DNA from: Candidatus Methanocrinis natronophilus
GTDB lineage: Archaea; Halobacteriota; Methanosarcinia; Methanotrichales; Methanotrichaceae
Direction: 5' to 3'
Assembly (NCBI GenBank): GCA_029167045.1
Contig: JARFPK010000022.1
Span: 1 to 38,288 of the forward strand
DNA: 38,288 nt
How positions within the stretch are numbered: position 1 is the stretch's first letter; every line of letters begins with the position of its first letter. Made by a program: the position numbers and the translations under genes. Below, piece after piece: positions 1 through 7,666 of this stretch. The notes below the pieces were generated by a model, which was not told where the DNA came from, made no database searches, and was given only the letters and a program-made list of their open reading frames with translations.

Positions 1-90
1 AGATGAAACGTATCATTGCGGATTCCTTTTGCAGTTTCGCTAAATGCAAAAGTTATGCAGGTTATTGGATCGAAAAATTTTTATTGAATA

Positions 91-753
91 ATGTGCATTA
101 TAAAGATTTATGCAAATGACTATAAATATGAATGCAGATGCATAAAGAAGATAAAATCTAATGACTGGGATGATTTGAATAAAAAAAAGATAAGAATGAA
201 TAAAATTATTGTGGAACTGATATTAAAAACTACGTTATTTTTACTAATAGCATTAATATGTATTATGGCAAAATTGTATATAATAATAATAATATTAATA
301 TTAATATATTTTAACATAATTTATAAAAAGGGATCTTTAATCGCAATGGAAACCATCACTGATGAAATCGCTAATGATAAATATATTAACTTTCTATATG
401 CATACCTTAATGGCACTGACGACGATATATATATAGATTATAAAATATATCTTTTATTAGATGAAATAGTGGGAGATATTTATCGCAATTTATGTCTCAA
501 TGACGATCAAAAATCGTGTATAAAAGACGTTATTACCGACGCCCTCCTGAGGAAAAAGACTATTATAGAAACAGTTCTATATAATACAGTTAGAGATTGT
601 TTGATATTAAAAATAGAGGCTGAGAAAGGGAAACGATCCTATTTGGCGCGTGAAGATGTAAATATCTTACTAATAGTTAAACGAATTTTAAGAGAACGTG
701 AAAAAGAATATTATCAAGAGCTTCACCAAAAGAATGTTAAATGTAAAGTTTAA
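91..753 (+). CDS. Hypothetical membrane protein, AT-rich orphan
   Basis: I do not recognise this 220-residue protein. Two adjacent hydrophobic segments lie at about residues 44-62 and 64-79, so it is probably a membrane hairpin with a lysine-rich N-terminus of about 40 residues and a charged, mostly helical C-terminal domain of about 140 residues. There is no obvious catalytic motif. Base and codon use (many AAA, ATA, TTA) is far more AT-rich than the genes to the right, which suggests recent acquisition. No good ribosome binding site precedes the ATG at 91; the internal ATG at 196 would still include both hydrophobic segments. An A/T run at 74-86 could be its promoter. The next gene begins 3 bases after its stop, so the two may be co-transcribed. 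Confidence 0.55.
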   Translation: MCIIKIYANDYKYECRCIKKIKSNDWDDLNKKKIRMNKIIVELILKTTLFLLIALICIMAKLYIIIIILILIYFNIIYKKGSLIAMETITDEIANDKYINFLYAYLNGTDDDIYIDYKIYLLLDEIVGDIYRNLCLNDDQKSCIKDVITDALLRKKTIIETVLYNTVRDCLILKIEAEKGKRSYLAREDVNILLIVKRILREREKEYYQELHQKNVKCKV

Positions 754-755
754 AT

Positions 756-1763
756 ATGTACTTAGTAGTAAATGAGACTATGAAGAAATACGCTTCTATC
801 ATAGTCTCAGATAACCTTAAGATTAGACCCGGCGAAGAGGTTGTTATATTTGCTGATAGAAAAAACCTGGAATATTGTGATGATTTGGCCTGCTGCATTA
901 GAGGATCTGATGCCCAGGTATCCACGTTTTACATACCCGAAATAATTCGACCAGTAGAGAAAATTACTGATATTCATTCAAACGCCCTAATATCTGCGGA
1001 CGCTGTAATATACATACTGGAAACGAAAGGTGAGAAACTAGATTTGTCGAAGGAAGTAGCTTTCAGGCATTATCTCTGTTCTCTGCCTATACAATATAAG
1101 GGCAGGGTTTGCATGATGCCGGGATTCTCTGAAGAGATGAAAGAAGCCGCCATGATCGATTACTCAGAACTTAATCGACGATCCCGCAATCTGAAACAAA
1201 TCCTCACTGATAAGAACATCAGAATCATGACCGATCTTGGAACTGACGTGCGGTTCAGCCTTTATCAAAGAGAGATCAAAATTGATGATGGTGACCTTTC
1301 CAAGCCGGGGCTTTTCGGCAACATACCTGCTGGCGAAATCTTTACCGCACCGGTTGAGGAAACAATGAATGGGAGACTCGTGATCGACGGGAGCATAGGC
1401 GGCCTAGGACAGGTTAAAATGCCCTTTAGAATAGATATCAAAGCCGGAATTATTCAAAGCATGGATCCTATCGGCAAGAAAGATGATATATTCGAAAAGT
1501 TTTCTGAAATATGCGAATATGACTCTCCTGCAACCAAAAGGGTCGGCGAATTCGGGATAGGGCTCAATCCGGGTGCTAGAATCATAGGAAATATGCTGAT
1601 GGATGAGAAAGTAGAAGGTACGGTCCATTTTGCCTTTGGTGACTCTTACGGCCTCGGTAAATCGAGCACCAAGTACCATACGGATCTGTTGATTAGAAAT
1701 CCGTCGATTTTTGTTGAGGACAGATGCATTATGAAAAATGGGAAATTTATCGCCGATATTTAA
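756..1763 (+). CDS. M29-like aminopeptidase (thermophilic metallopeptidase family)
   Basis: Probable cytoplasmic metallo-aminopeptidase of the aminopeptidase T/AmpS (M29) type, which removes N-terminal residues from peptides using a two-metal site. The C-terminal third has the family pattern: a GEFGIGLNPGA motif near residue 267 (metal-ligand Glu), GTVHFAFGD near 291 (His) and KYHTDLL near 308 (His, Asp). The N-terminal part (KPGE-like IRPGEEVVIFAD) also fits. At 335 residues it is shorter than classical AmpS (about 400), so it may be a divergent member acting on something else. The start is uncertain: ATG 756 follows the previous stop by 3 bases, while ATG 780 (MKKYASIIV) matches the usual family N-terminus better. 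Base use is intermediate between the AT-rich upstream gene and the GC-rich rest. Confidence 0.7.
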   Translation: MYLVVNETMKKYASIIVSDNLKIRPGEEVVIFADRKNLEYCDDLACCIRGSDAQVSTFYIPEIIRPVEKITDIHSNALISADAVIYILETKGEKLDLSKEVAFRHYLCSLPIQYKGRVCMMPGFSEEMKEAAMIDYSELNRRSRNLKQILTDKNIRIMTDLGTDVRFSLYQREIKIDDGDLSKPGLFGNIPAGEIFTAPVEETMNGRLVIDGSIGGLGQVKMPFRIDIKAGIIQSMDPIGKKDDIFEKFSEICEYDSPATKRVGEFGIGLNPGARIIGNMLMDEKVEGTVHFAFGDSYGLGKSSTKYHTDLLIRNPSIFVEDRCIMKNGKFIADI

Positions 1764-1829
1764 TTATATCTTTTTACCAGCTTTTTTACCTCTTTCCCTT
1801 TTGAACGCCGTTGCCTTGAAAGCTTTGAC

Positions 1830-1851
1830 AGAGGAGGCGTCCTCTTTTTTT
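1830..1851 (+). terminator. Hairpin plus T-run after the peptidase gene
   Basis: A perfect 6-bp stem, AGAGGA / TCCTCT with a GGCG loop (1830-1845), runs straight into seven T residues (1845-1851). It lies about 65 bases after the upstream stop codon and fits a terminator for the rightward AT-rich unit. Archaea terminate mainly on T-runs, so the hairpin may be incidental. Confidence 0.5.
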
Positions 1852-1877
1852 CCCCCGCCCATATTTAATAGATTTAT

Positions 1878-2342
1878 CTACCCATCCGCCACGATCACCG
1901 TCACCCTCGCCTCCGCCTCCCCAGCGGCGTTTATGGCCGTGAGGATGTAGACCGTCGTCTCCTCCGGGAGGACGGCGACCCTCCCCTCCCGGGCGACCGG
2001 GCCGATACCGGGCTCGATGGCGACCCTATCGGCGAGGCTGACCCCCGATACCCTCCAGGCGAGGGTCGAGCCCTCCCCCGGCTCTAAGGCGGCGGGGCTC
2101 GCCTCGAAGAGGTCGATCCTGGGGGGCTCTAAGCCGCTGCCATCCCCTCCCCCGGGGATCAGATCCATCTGGTTCAGGGCGAAGAGGAGGCCGCTGAAGA
2201 CGGCGGCCATGACGGCGACCCCGAAGAGGAAGCGCTTCCAGTATCCGGCCCCGCCTCCCTTCTTGTCCAGCCGTCCTTTCTCCGCCCCCCCATCTCCCCT
2301 TCTCTCAGAAGCCATATCGATCCGCCCATTTATGATACCCAA
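1878..2342 (-). CDS. Membrane-anchored protein with Ig-like extracellular domain
   Basis: Hypothetical 154-residue protein. A charged N-terminal region (about 1-34) is followed by one hydrophobic segment at about 35-58, a Gly/Asp-rich linker, and a beta-rich domain at about 74-153. The domain has the Ig-like pattern IDLFEASPA..LEPGEGSTLAWRVSG...ETTVYILTA.NAAGEAEARVTV, common as extracellular repeats in methanogen surface proteins. It probably sits in the membrane with the Ig domain outside, possibly in cell-envelope contacts; the partner is unknown. The ATG at 2315 (MASERRG) is an alternative start. It is on the same strand as polX, 83 bases downstream, with no evidence of a functional link. 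Confidence 0.6.
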   Translation of the reverse strand: MGIINGRIDMASERRGDGGAEKGRLDKKGGGAGYWKRFLFGVAVMAAVFSGLLFALNQMDLIPGGGDGSGLEPPRIDLFEASPAALEPGEGSTLAWRVSGVSLADRVAIEPGIGPVAREGRVAVLPEETTVYILTAINAAGEAEARVTVIVADG

Positions 2343-2425
2343 CCGCCCTCTTCACGATCCCCTCTCCTTCTGTCGGTGGTTTCGCCTTATCCTTTCCATG
2401 ATCCTCCCTCCAGTCCACCGCTCTA

Positions 2426-4144
2426 TCAACCCCGGCCGAGGTGGCTCAGGAGCTCCCGCAGGCCAAAGGCGTTGAGGACGTCTCCCTTCTCCAGCCAGCC
2501 GCGCCTCGCCGTCTTGACCCCGTACTCCATCGCCGAGAGGCCGCAGGTGCTGTGGGCGTCGGTGTTTATGGCGAGCTTCACCCCCAGCTCCTTGGCCCGG
2601 CGGGACCATCGGTCGTTGAGGTCGAGCCTGCTGGGGTGGGCGTTGATCTCCATCGCCGTCCCCGTCCTCGCCGCCGCCTCCAGGACCCGCTCCAGGTCCA
2701 CCTCGTAGGCCTCCCTCTCCCCGATCTTCCTCCCGGTGGGGTGGCCGATGATGTCGACGTGCTCGCTCTCCATCGCCGAGATGATCCTGTTCGTCATCTC
2801 CCTCTCCCGCTGGTGGTAGCTGGAGTGGACAGAGGCGACGACGACGTCGCACCCCTCCAAGACCTCGTTGGGATAGTCGAGCCTACCGTCGGCCCTGATC
2901 TCCACCTCGGTGCCCACCAGGATCGAAAACCCCTCCACCTGATCGTTGAGGCCGGCGATCAGCTCCATCTTCTCAAATAGCCGTTCGGCGGCGAGGCCGT
3001 TGGCGATGGCGAGGCCGTGAGAGTGGTCGCAGAAGGCCATGTACTCGTAGCCGAAGCCCTGGGCGGTCGATACCATCTCCTCCATGGTGTGGAGGCCGTC
3101 GGACCAGTCGGTGTGGACGTGGAGGTCGCCCCTGATATCCGAGACCTCCACGAGGCGGGGGAGCCGTCCGGAGAGGGCCGCCTCCACCTCCCCGCGGTCC
3201 TCCCGGATCTCGGGGGGGATCCACTCCATCCCCAGGTGGCGGTAAAGGTCCTCCTCCCGGCCGAAGAAGAGCTCCTCGCCGTCGGCGACCCTCGTCAGGG
3301 AGTACTCGGATAGGGAGTACCCCTTCGAGAGGGCGAGGGAGCGGAGCTTGACGTTATGCTCCTTGGAGCCTGTGAAGTACTGGATCACCGTCCCGAAGGA
3401 CCGGTGGTCGACGATCCGCAGGTCGACCTGGACCGTCTCGTCGACGATCACCGACGCCTTCGTCGCCCCCTTCATCAGGACCTCCTCCACCCGGGGCAGC
3501 TCGACGAAGGCCCTTATCGCCGCCTCCGGAGAGGATGAGGTCGCCAGGATGTCTATGTCGCCGACGGTCTCCATCCCCCGCCGGAGCGATCCCGCCAGGG
3601 AGAGGTTCTCGATCCCCGTCACCTTCTGAAGTCTCCCCAGGATCTCCTCAGCTATGGGGAGGGCGACCCCCAGGGGGATCCTCTCGGACCGCTTCTTCCA
3701 CCTCTCTATCCCCCGGAGGATGTTCTTCTCGGAGGTGGGGCCCATCCGGGGTAGCCTCCTGACCCGGTGCTCCCTAGCCGCCGCCTCCAGCTCGGCGATC
3801 GTCGATACCCCCAGCTTCTGGTGGAGCATCGAGACGGTCTTGGGGCCGAGCCCCGATATCGAGAGCATCTCCGCCATCCCCGGAGGGGTCTCCCGGAAGA
3901 GCCGCTCGCGGCTCTCGATCTTCCCCGTCTTCAGATATTCGTCGATCTTGGCGGCGATCGCCTTCCCCACCCCGGGGATCGACTCCAGACCGCCCTGGCG
4001 AGAGACCTCCTCCAGGTCCGTCTTCATCGACTCCACGGACCTCGCAGCCCTCCGGTAGGCCACGACCTTGAAGCCGTTCTCCCCCTGAAGCTCCAGGAGA
4101 TCTCCCATCTCCCGGAGGAGGCGCGCCACCTCTTCGTTCTTCAC
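2426..4144 (-). CDS. polX: DNA polymerase X family with C-terminal PHP domain
   Basis: Family X DNA polymerase/3'-5' exonuclease, a gap-filling enzyme of base-excision repair. From the GTG at 4144 it has 572 residues, the usual PolX length: helix-hairpin-helix repeats in the first 150 residues (GVGKAIAAKIDEYL; SISGLGPKTVSML), a nucleotidyltransferase palm with GSLRRG...GDIDIL (the two catalytic Asp), then a PHP exonuclease domain beginning GDLHVHTDWSDG with FCDHSHG and later EINAHP and NTDAH metal ligands. A longer form starts at GTG 4261, overlapping the upstream stop as GTGA with a GAGG seven bases before it. The extra 39 residues look non-homologous, and a TATA-like element lies 27 bases before 4144, so I prefer a leaderless start at 4144. 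Confidence 0.9.
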   Translation of the reverse strand: MKNEEVARLLREMGDLLELQGENGFKVVAYRRAARSVESMKTDLEEVSRQGGLESIPGVGKAIAAKIDEYLKTGKIESRERLFRETPPGMAEMLSISGLGPKTVSMLHQKLGVSTIAELEAAAREHRVRRLPRMGPTSEKNILRGIERWKKRSERIPLGVALPIAEEILGRLQKVTGIENLSLAGSLRRGMETVGDIDILATSSSPEAAIRAFVELPRVEEVLMKGATKASVIVDETVQVDLRIVDHRSFGTVIQYFTGSKEHNVKLRSLALSKGYSLSEYSLTRVADGEELFFGREEDLYRHLGMEWIPPEIREDRGEVEAALSGRLPRLVEVSDIRGDLHVHTDWSDGLHTMEEMVSTAQGFGYEYMAFCDHSHGLAIANGLAAERLFEKMELIAGLNDQVEGFSILVGTEVEIRADGRLDYPNEVLEGCDVVVASVHSSYHQREREMTNRIISAMESEHVDIIGHPTGRKIGEREAYEVDLERVLEAAARTGTAMEINAHPSRLDLNDRWSRRAKELGVKLAINTDAHSTCGLSAMEYGVKTARRGWLEKGDVLNAFGLRELLSHLGRG

Positions 4145-4166
4145 GGGAGATGGGTTGGCCGACGAT

Positions 4167-4176
4167 CTTATAAAAG
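4167..4176 (-). promoter_or_regulatory. TATA box for polX (leaderless)
   Basis: On the minus strand the sequence reads CTTTTATAAG, centred about 27 bases upstream of the GTG at 4144. This is the archaeal TATA-to-start distance, so transcription would begin at or next to the start codon and give a leaderless mRNA. Confidence 0.5.
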
Positions 4177-4257
4177 GGTTGGCCGCCGCTACGAAAGCCG
4201 CCAAAAGGGGGATCCTTCCCCGTCGATGAGATGACCTTGCGGTCCTTTCGTCGGTTG

Positions 4258-4983
4258 TCACAGTAGATCCTCTATATGGGTCATCTCCCTAATATCGGTG
4301 AGGCCGCTTATAGACTCAGTATCGATCCTGATGCCGCTGCTCATGGCAGCGGCGACGATGTTCGTCCCCCCAACGAGGGAGAGGCCCACGTGGTCCCGCT
4401 CCACCGAGACCCCCAGGACGTTCATATTCGGCTCCCCCATGTCGAGGACCCCGGAAAATCCCGCCTCGGCGAGGATCTCGAGCCTCTCCTCTATCCTCTC
4501 GACCGCCAGCATCGGAGCCTCCTGGAGGTTTCCCAGGATCCTTCCGCTTCCTGTCCGCATCATCTCCAGGACAGAAGTCAGCTCCTGGCTGATGAGGACG
4601 TCTATCGGATCGATGGTGGTGGCCCAGTACATCAGCATATCCGTAAACCGGACCGGCTGCCGGTCGATCACCTCGACCACCCCCCCGCCCTTGGGCCTCA
4701 CCGGCACTTTGGCCTTTAGGAGGACACCGCTGACGGTGATGCTGCAGGCGGAATATATCTTCGCCCAGCTTCCAAGGGTCTCCACCTTCAGGTAGGGGCT
4801 GACGGAAAGGCCGCTCTCCATGACGTCCCGGAATATCCGCAGGGTGGGCTGCAGCATCTTCAGGTCCACCATCGAGGTGTTGGTGATGATATCGCCCTCC
4901 ATCTTCAGGGGGTCGAAGGTCACCTGGTGCATCAGGTTCTCTATCCTGGATAAAGAGAATGTCAGGGGGATCAAATTCGCCAC
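4258..4983 (-). CDS. DUF128/NrpR effector-domain protein (no HTH)
   Basis: A 241-residue protein resembling a single NrpR regulatory domain (NRD, DUF128). In NrpR these domains bind 2-oxoglutarate and control nitrogen-assimilation genes. Supporting features are the C-terminal block VGLSLVGGTNIVAAAMSSGI followed by ISGLTDIREM, and a preceding GVLDMGEPNMNVLG segment. No N-terminal winged helix is visible, so it cannot bind DNA alone in the NrpR manner. It may pair with a separate HTH subunit, as split NrpRI/NrpRII systems do, or act as an independent ligand sensor. The start is GTG at 4983; the stop overlaps a possible upstream start of polX. The family call is reasonably firm; the role in nitrogen control is inference. 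Confidence 0.65.
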   Translation of the reverse strand: MANLIPLTFSLSRIENLMHQVTFDPLKMEGDIITNTSMVDLKMLQPTLRIFRDVMESGLSVSPYLKVETLGSWAKIYSACSITVSGVLLKAKVPVRPKGGGVVEVIDRQPVRFTDMLMYWATTIDPIDVLISQELTSVLEMMRTGSGRILGNLQEAPMLAVERIEERLEILAEAGFSGVLDMGEPNMNVLGVSVERDHVGLSLVGGTNIVAAAMSSGIRIDTESISGLTDIREMTHIEDLL

Positions 4984-5092
4984 CCCGTCACACCAACCCT
5001 CGGTCCGGCTCCATCGTCCAAATCCAACCTGGGCACTAGGTCGGTTATGGCGCTCATCCTTTAAATACGGTGGAGATGGGACGGGAAAGCCG

Positions 5093-5100
5093 TCTTATAT
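5093..5100 (+). promoter_or_regulatory. TATA box for the HARP gene
   Basis: TCTTATAT is centred about 27 bases before the ATG at 5124, again suggesting a leaderless transcript. A second A/T element, TTTAAATA at 5060-5067, lies upstream and could serve either this gene or the divergent DUF128 gene. Confidence 0.45.
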
Positions 5101-5123
5101 CACCTCTTACATACTTGGCCAAG

Positions 5124-5861
5124 ATGTTGCGCCAGAGGTTTGTGCTCGATACCACCGCCCTCACCGACTCGCTAGCCTGGGAGGAGGAGGGTTGCACCAG
5201 CATTTGCGAAGGGATGAACTCCATCCTCGACTCCATCGCCGAGGCGAGGCTCCACCTCGGGATCAGCTGCTACATCCCCTACCCCTCCGTCTACAACGAG
5301 ATCAGGGATTTCGTCAAGCACAACGACTGCGACCAGGCGGTCCTCATCAAGGTCGACACCTGGCTCGTAAAGATGACCCCGGACCGGTACGAGGTGAAGA
5401 TACCCTCCAAGGTCTTCTACGAGTACGTCTACTACATGAGGAGCAGGATCAACAAGGGGATGAACGTCGCCGAGGGGGCGATCTGGGAGGCGGTAGGAAG
5501 GTGCGTCGCCATGAGCGCGGAGGAGGGGGACCTCTCGGCAAAGAGAGACGAGATCGAGAGGGAGGTGGTCGGAGGGATAGTGAGAAAGTTCCGGGAGAAG
5601 TACAGAAACGCTCTCCGTTACGGTATCCTTGACAGCGGACCCGACATCGACATCCTCCTCCTGGCCAAGGAGTTGAACGCCGCCGTCATCTCCCAGGATA
5701 TGGGGATCCAGAAGTGGGCGGAGCAGCTCGGCCTGCGTTACTTGGAGGCTAGGACCTTCCCCGTCATGATCGCCGAGTACCTCAGCCGAGCGAGGGCGAT
5801 CCAGAAGAGCGACGGCCTCCCCCTCTACATCCCCCTCTCCAGAGAGGACGATTCAATCTGA
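5124..5861 (+). CDS. RNA-free RNase P (HARP), PIN domain
   Basis: Member of UPF0278/COG1458, earlier called RNA ligase partner protein and now known as HARP, homologs of Aquifex RNase P. HARPs are PIN-like nucleases that cut the 5' leader from pre-tRNA without an RNA subunit. The protein opens with [15 protein letters not shown] (acidic residues D9, D15) and ends with the metal-binding cluster [16 protein letters not shown] (D170, D174, D176) and SQDMGI (D192); the middle has the family block [14 protein letters not shown] and [12 protein letters not shown] chose ATG 5124 because the family starts there and a TATA element lies 27 bases upstream; an in-frame start at 5070 would add 18 residues. 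It stands alone, divergent from the DUF128 gene. In archaea with RNA-based RNase P its tRNA role appears non-essential. Confidence 0.88.
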   Translation: MLRQRFVLDTTALTDSLAWEEEGCTSICEGMNSILDSIAEARLHLGISCYIPYPSVYNEIRDFVKHNDCDQAVLIKVDTWLVKMTPDRYEVKIPSKVFYEYVYYMRSRINKGMNVAEGAIWEAVGRCVAMSAEEGDLSAKRDEIEREVVGGIVRKFREKYRNALRYGILDSGPDIDILLLAKELNAAVISQDMGIQKWAEQLGLRYLEARTFPVMIAEYLSRARAIQKSDGLPLYIPLSREDDSI

Positions 5862-5961
5862 CTGCTCCTACGGCGGCAGCCATCCCTTGAATCGCGGCCA
5901 CGAGATAGAGCTGGCGCGGTATAATAGCAGGCTCGTGAGGGGCCCCCAGAGCTCCCAGGTT

Positions 5962-7041
5962 TCAGGGTCCTAGGAGCCGTTCCAGGAGCCAATCTGGCTC
6001 GAACTTCACCAGGTCCGGGTAGTTCTGGCCGACCCCCAGGAAGAGGACGGGCTTGCCGGTGACGTGGGATATAGATATGGCGGCGCCCCCTTTGGCGTCG
6101 GCATCGGTCTTGGTGAGGATCGTCCCGTCTATCGGCACCGCCTCGTTGAAGAGCCTCGCCCTCTCGACGGCGTCGTTTCCCGCTATCGCCTCGTCGACGA
6201 ATATAAGAAGGTCGGGCTTTACGACCCTCACTATCTTCTTCATCTGGTCCATCAGGTTGACGTTGGTGTGGAGCCTCCCGGCGGTGTCTGCGAGGACGAC
6301 GTCCTTATGGTGGGCCCGGGCGTACTCTACGGCGTCGAAGATGACGGCTGCGGGGTCTTTGCCGTCCTTGTGCTTGACGAGCTTCATCTCCAGGTTGTTG
6401 GCGTGGACCTCGATCTGCTCCACCGCCCCGGCCCGGAAGGTGTCCCCGGCGGCGAGGACGACGGAGTACCCCCGATCTTTTAGGTACCTAGCCACCTTCG
6501 CTATGGAGGTGGTCTTTCCGGTCCCGTTCACCCCGACGAAGACGATCTTCACCGGCTTATCCGCATCTCTTATGAAGAGGTCTACGTCGAAGAGGTTCTC
6601 CGAGAGGACCTGATGGAGGGCTTTTCGCAGCGTGTCTTCGACGATCTCCCCGGTGTCGGCCCGGATCTTCTTCTTCTTGCCCACCAGATCGTCCTTCACG
6701 GATCCTACTATCGTCTCGGCGACGGGGAGGGCGACGTCGCTCTCCAGGAGCGCCATCTCCAGATCCCAGAGGGGGGCTTTGAGGTCTTTTTCGTCGAGGA
6801 CGACCTCCTGCTCGAAGATGAGGGACTTTGCCCTGGAGGTGAAGGACTGCTTAGTCTTCGCCTCGTTATTTTGCGATACGGGGCGAGCCACTGCCGCTTC
6901 AGGGACGCCGGCGGTCCTCTCCGGCTCCCCGCCAGCGGCCACCGCCTCAGGCGGCTCGGCCTGGACCTCCCCTTTCTCCTGGATCTTGGCGGAGACGGCC
7001 TCTTTGAAACCCTTCAGCCTCTCCTTGAACCTGTTGAACAA
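5962..7041 (-). CDS. ftsY: Signal recognition particle receptor FtsY
   Basis: GTPase at the membrane that docks the SRP-ribosome complex for co-translational membrane insertion. The first 90 residues are a charged, low-complexity A region (Glu/Ala-rich), followed by the N domain and then the G domain: P-loop GVNGTGKTTSIAKVARYL near residue 168, DTAGRLHTN near 253, and TKTDADAKGGAA near 313, finishing with the typical GVGQNYPDLVKFEPDWLLERLLG tail motif split across the last 25 residues. The length of 359 is normal for methanogens. The start codon is TTG at 7041, 11 bases after the prefoldin stop. It is the last gene of the long leftward translation operon; ribosomal genes, pfdA and ftsY cluster in many archaea. 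Confidence 0.96.
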   Translation of the reverse strand: MFNRFKERLKGFKEAVSAKIQEKGEVQAEPPEAVAAGGEPERTAGVPEAAVARPVSQNNEAKTKQSFTSRAKSLIFEQEVVLDEKDLKAPLWDLEMALLESDVALPVAETIVGSVKDDLVGKKKKIRADTGEIVEDTLRKALHQVLSENLFDVDLFIRDADKPVKIVFVGVNGTGKTTSIAKVARYLKDRGYSVVLAAGDTFRAGAVEQIEVHANNLEMKLVKHKDGKDPAAVIFDAVEYARAHHKDVVLADTAGRLHTNVNLMDQMKKIVRVVKPDLLIFVDEAIAGNDAVERARLFNEAVPIDGTILTKTDADAKGGAAISISHVTGKPVLFLGVGQNYPDLVKFEPDWLLERLLGP

Positions 7042-7052
7042 CTCTTTCGCCC

Positions 7053-7490
7053 CTATTCAGAAAACTGCCTCTCATAATGGGCGGCGATCGACTGGATCTT
7101 CCCCATCTCCTCCTCGATCTTGGCGAGGGTCTGGCTGAGCTTACCCGAGGCCTCCAGGAGCTGCGCCTTCCTGGCGTTGAGAGTGGATTTCGCATCTTCT
7201 GTGCTCTTCTCGATGCTCGCTCCAGCGCCGACGCCGACGACGACCCTCTCCTTTGAGGCGAGCTTTGCGTGGATGAAGGAGTCCTGGCCGATGGGCACCA
7301 GCATCTCCTGGCCCTCCTCGGCGGTCTCCATAGCCTCGACGGCCTTGATCGCCTTCTCGCACCCCTCCAGGGAGAGCTGGAAGAGGCCGAGCTGCCTGAC
7401 GATGGCGTCGGCCTCAGCCTGATGCTGCTGATAAACCATCAAGAGTCTCCTGACCTCCTCCTCGCTGGGAGCAGCCGGAGACTCAGCCAA
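7053..7490 (-). CDS. pfdA: Prefoldin alpha subunit
   Basis: Subunit of the hexameric prefoldin chaperone (two alpha, four beta), which holds unfolded proteins and passes them to the thermosome. The 145-residue protein has the expected pattern: an N-terminal coiled coil (about 8-55), a central beta-hairpin region with EMLVPIGQDSFIHAKL and VVVGVGAGASIEKS, and a C-terminal coiled coil with heptads to about residue 138. The TTG start at 7490 overlaps the end of rplX by 8 bases and has GAGGTG about 8 bases upstream, within the rplX coding region, so the two genes are translationally coupled. ftsY follows after 11 bases. Confidence 0.93.
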   Translation of the reverse strand: MAESPAAPSEEEVRRLLMVYQQHQAEADAIVRQLGLFQLSLEGCEKAIKAVEAMETAEEGQEMLVPIGQDSFIHAKLASKERVVVGVGAGASIEKSTEDAKSTLNARKAQLLEASGKLSQTLAKIEEEMGKIQSIAAHYERQFSE

Positions 7491-7662
7491 GAGCCTTCAC
7501 CTCTTCTATCTTCACCAGGTTTCTCTTGACCCCCTGTTCGCTTCCCAGGAGGGAGTATGCCTTCTCCTGGGCGTTCTTCTCGCTGTTGCTCTCAATGATC
7601 TTGGAGAAGGACTGCCAGTCCCTCTTCACCTTGAACTTTCCTCTGACCTCAAAATCGACCAT
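7483..7662 (-). CDS. rplX: 50S ribosomal protein LX (L18a/L20a)
   Basis: Small (59-residue) large-subunit ribosomal protein, read directly from the sequence: MVDFEVRGKFKVKRDWQSFS at the start, then a KIIESNSEKNAQEKAYSLLGS segment split from the C-terminal VKRNLVKIEEVKALG. The beta-strand start, the KNAxExxYSLLGSxH-like core and the I.I..V end match archaeal LX, which is about 58 residues long. ATG at 7662 lies 4 bases after the eif6 stop, and the TGA overlaps the prefoldin start. Gene order eif6-rplX-pfdA-ftsY is common in archaea and supports the call. Confidence 0.92.
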   Translation of the reverse strand: MVDFEVRGKFKVKRDWQSFSKIIESNSEKNAQEKAYSLLGSEQGVKRNLVKIEEVKALG

Positions 7663-7666
7663 AAGA

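Noticed and set aside
5862-5961. Possible tRNA or small RNA between the HARP gene and ftsY
   Set aside because: I could not fold a cloverleaf and see no promoter or TpsiC-like box.
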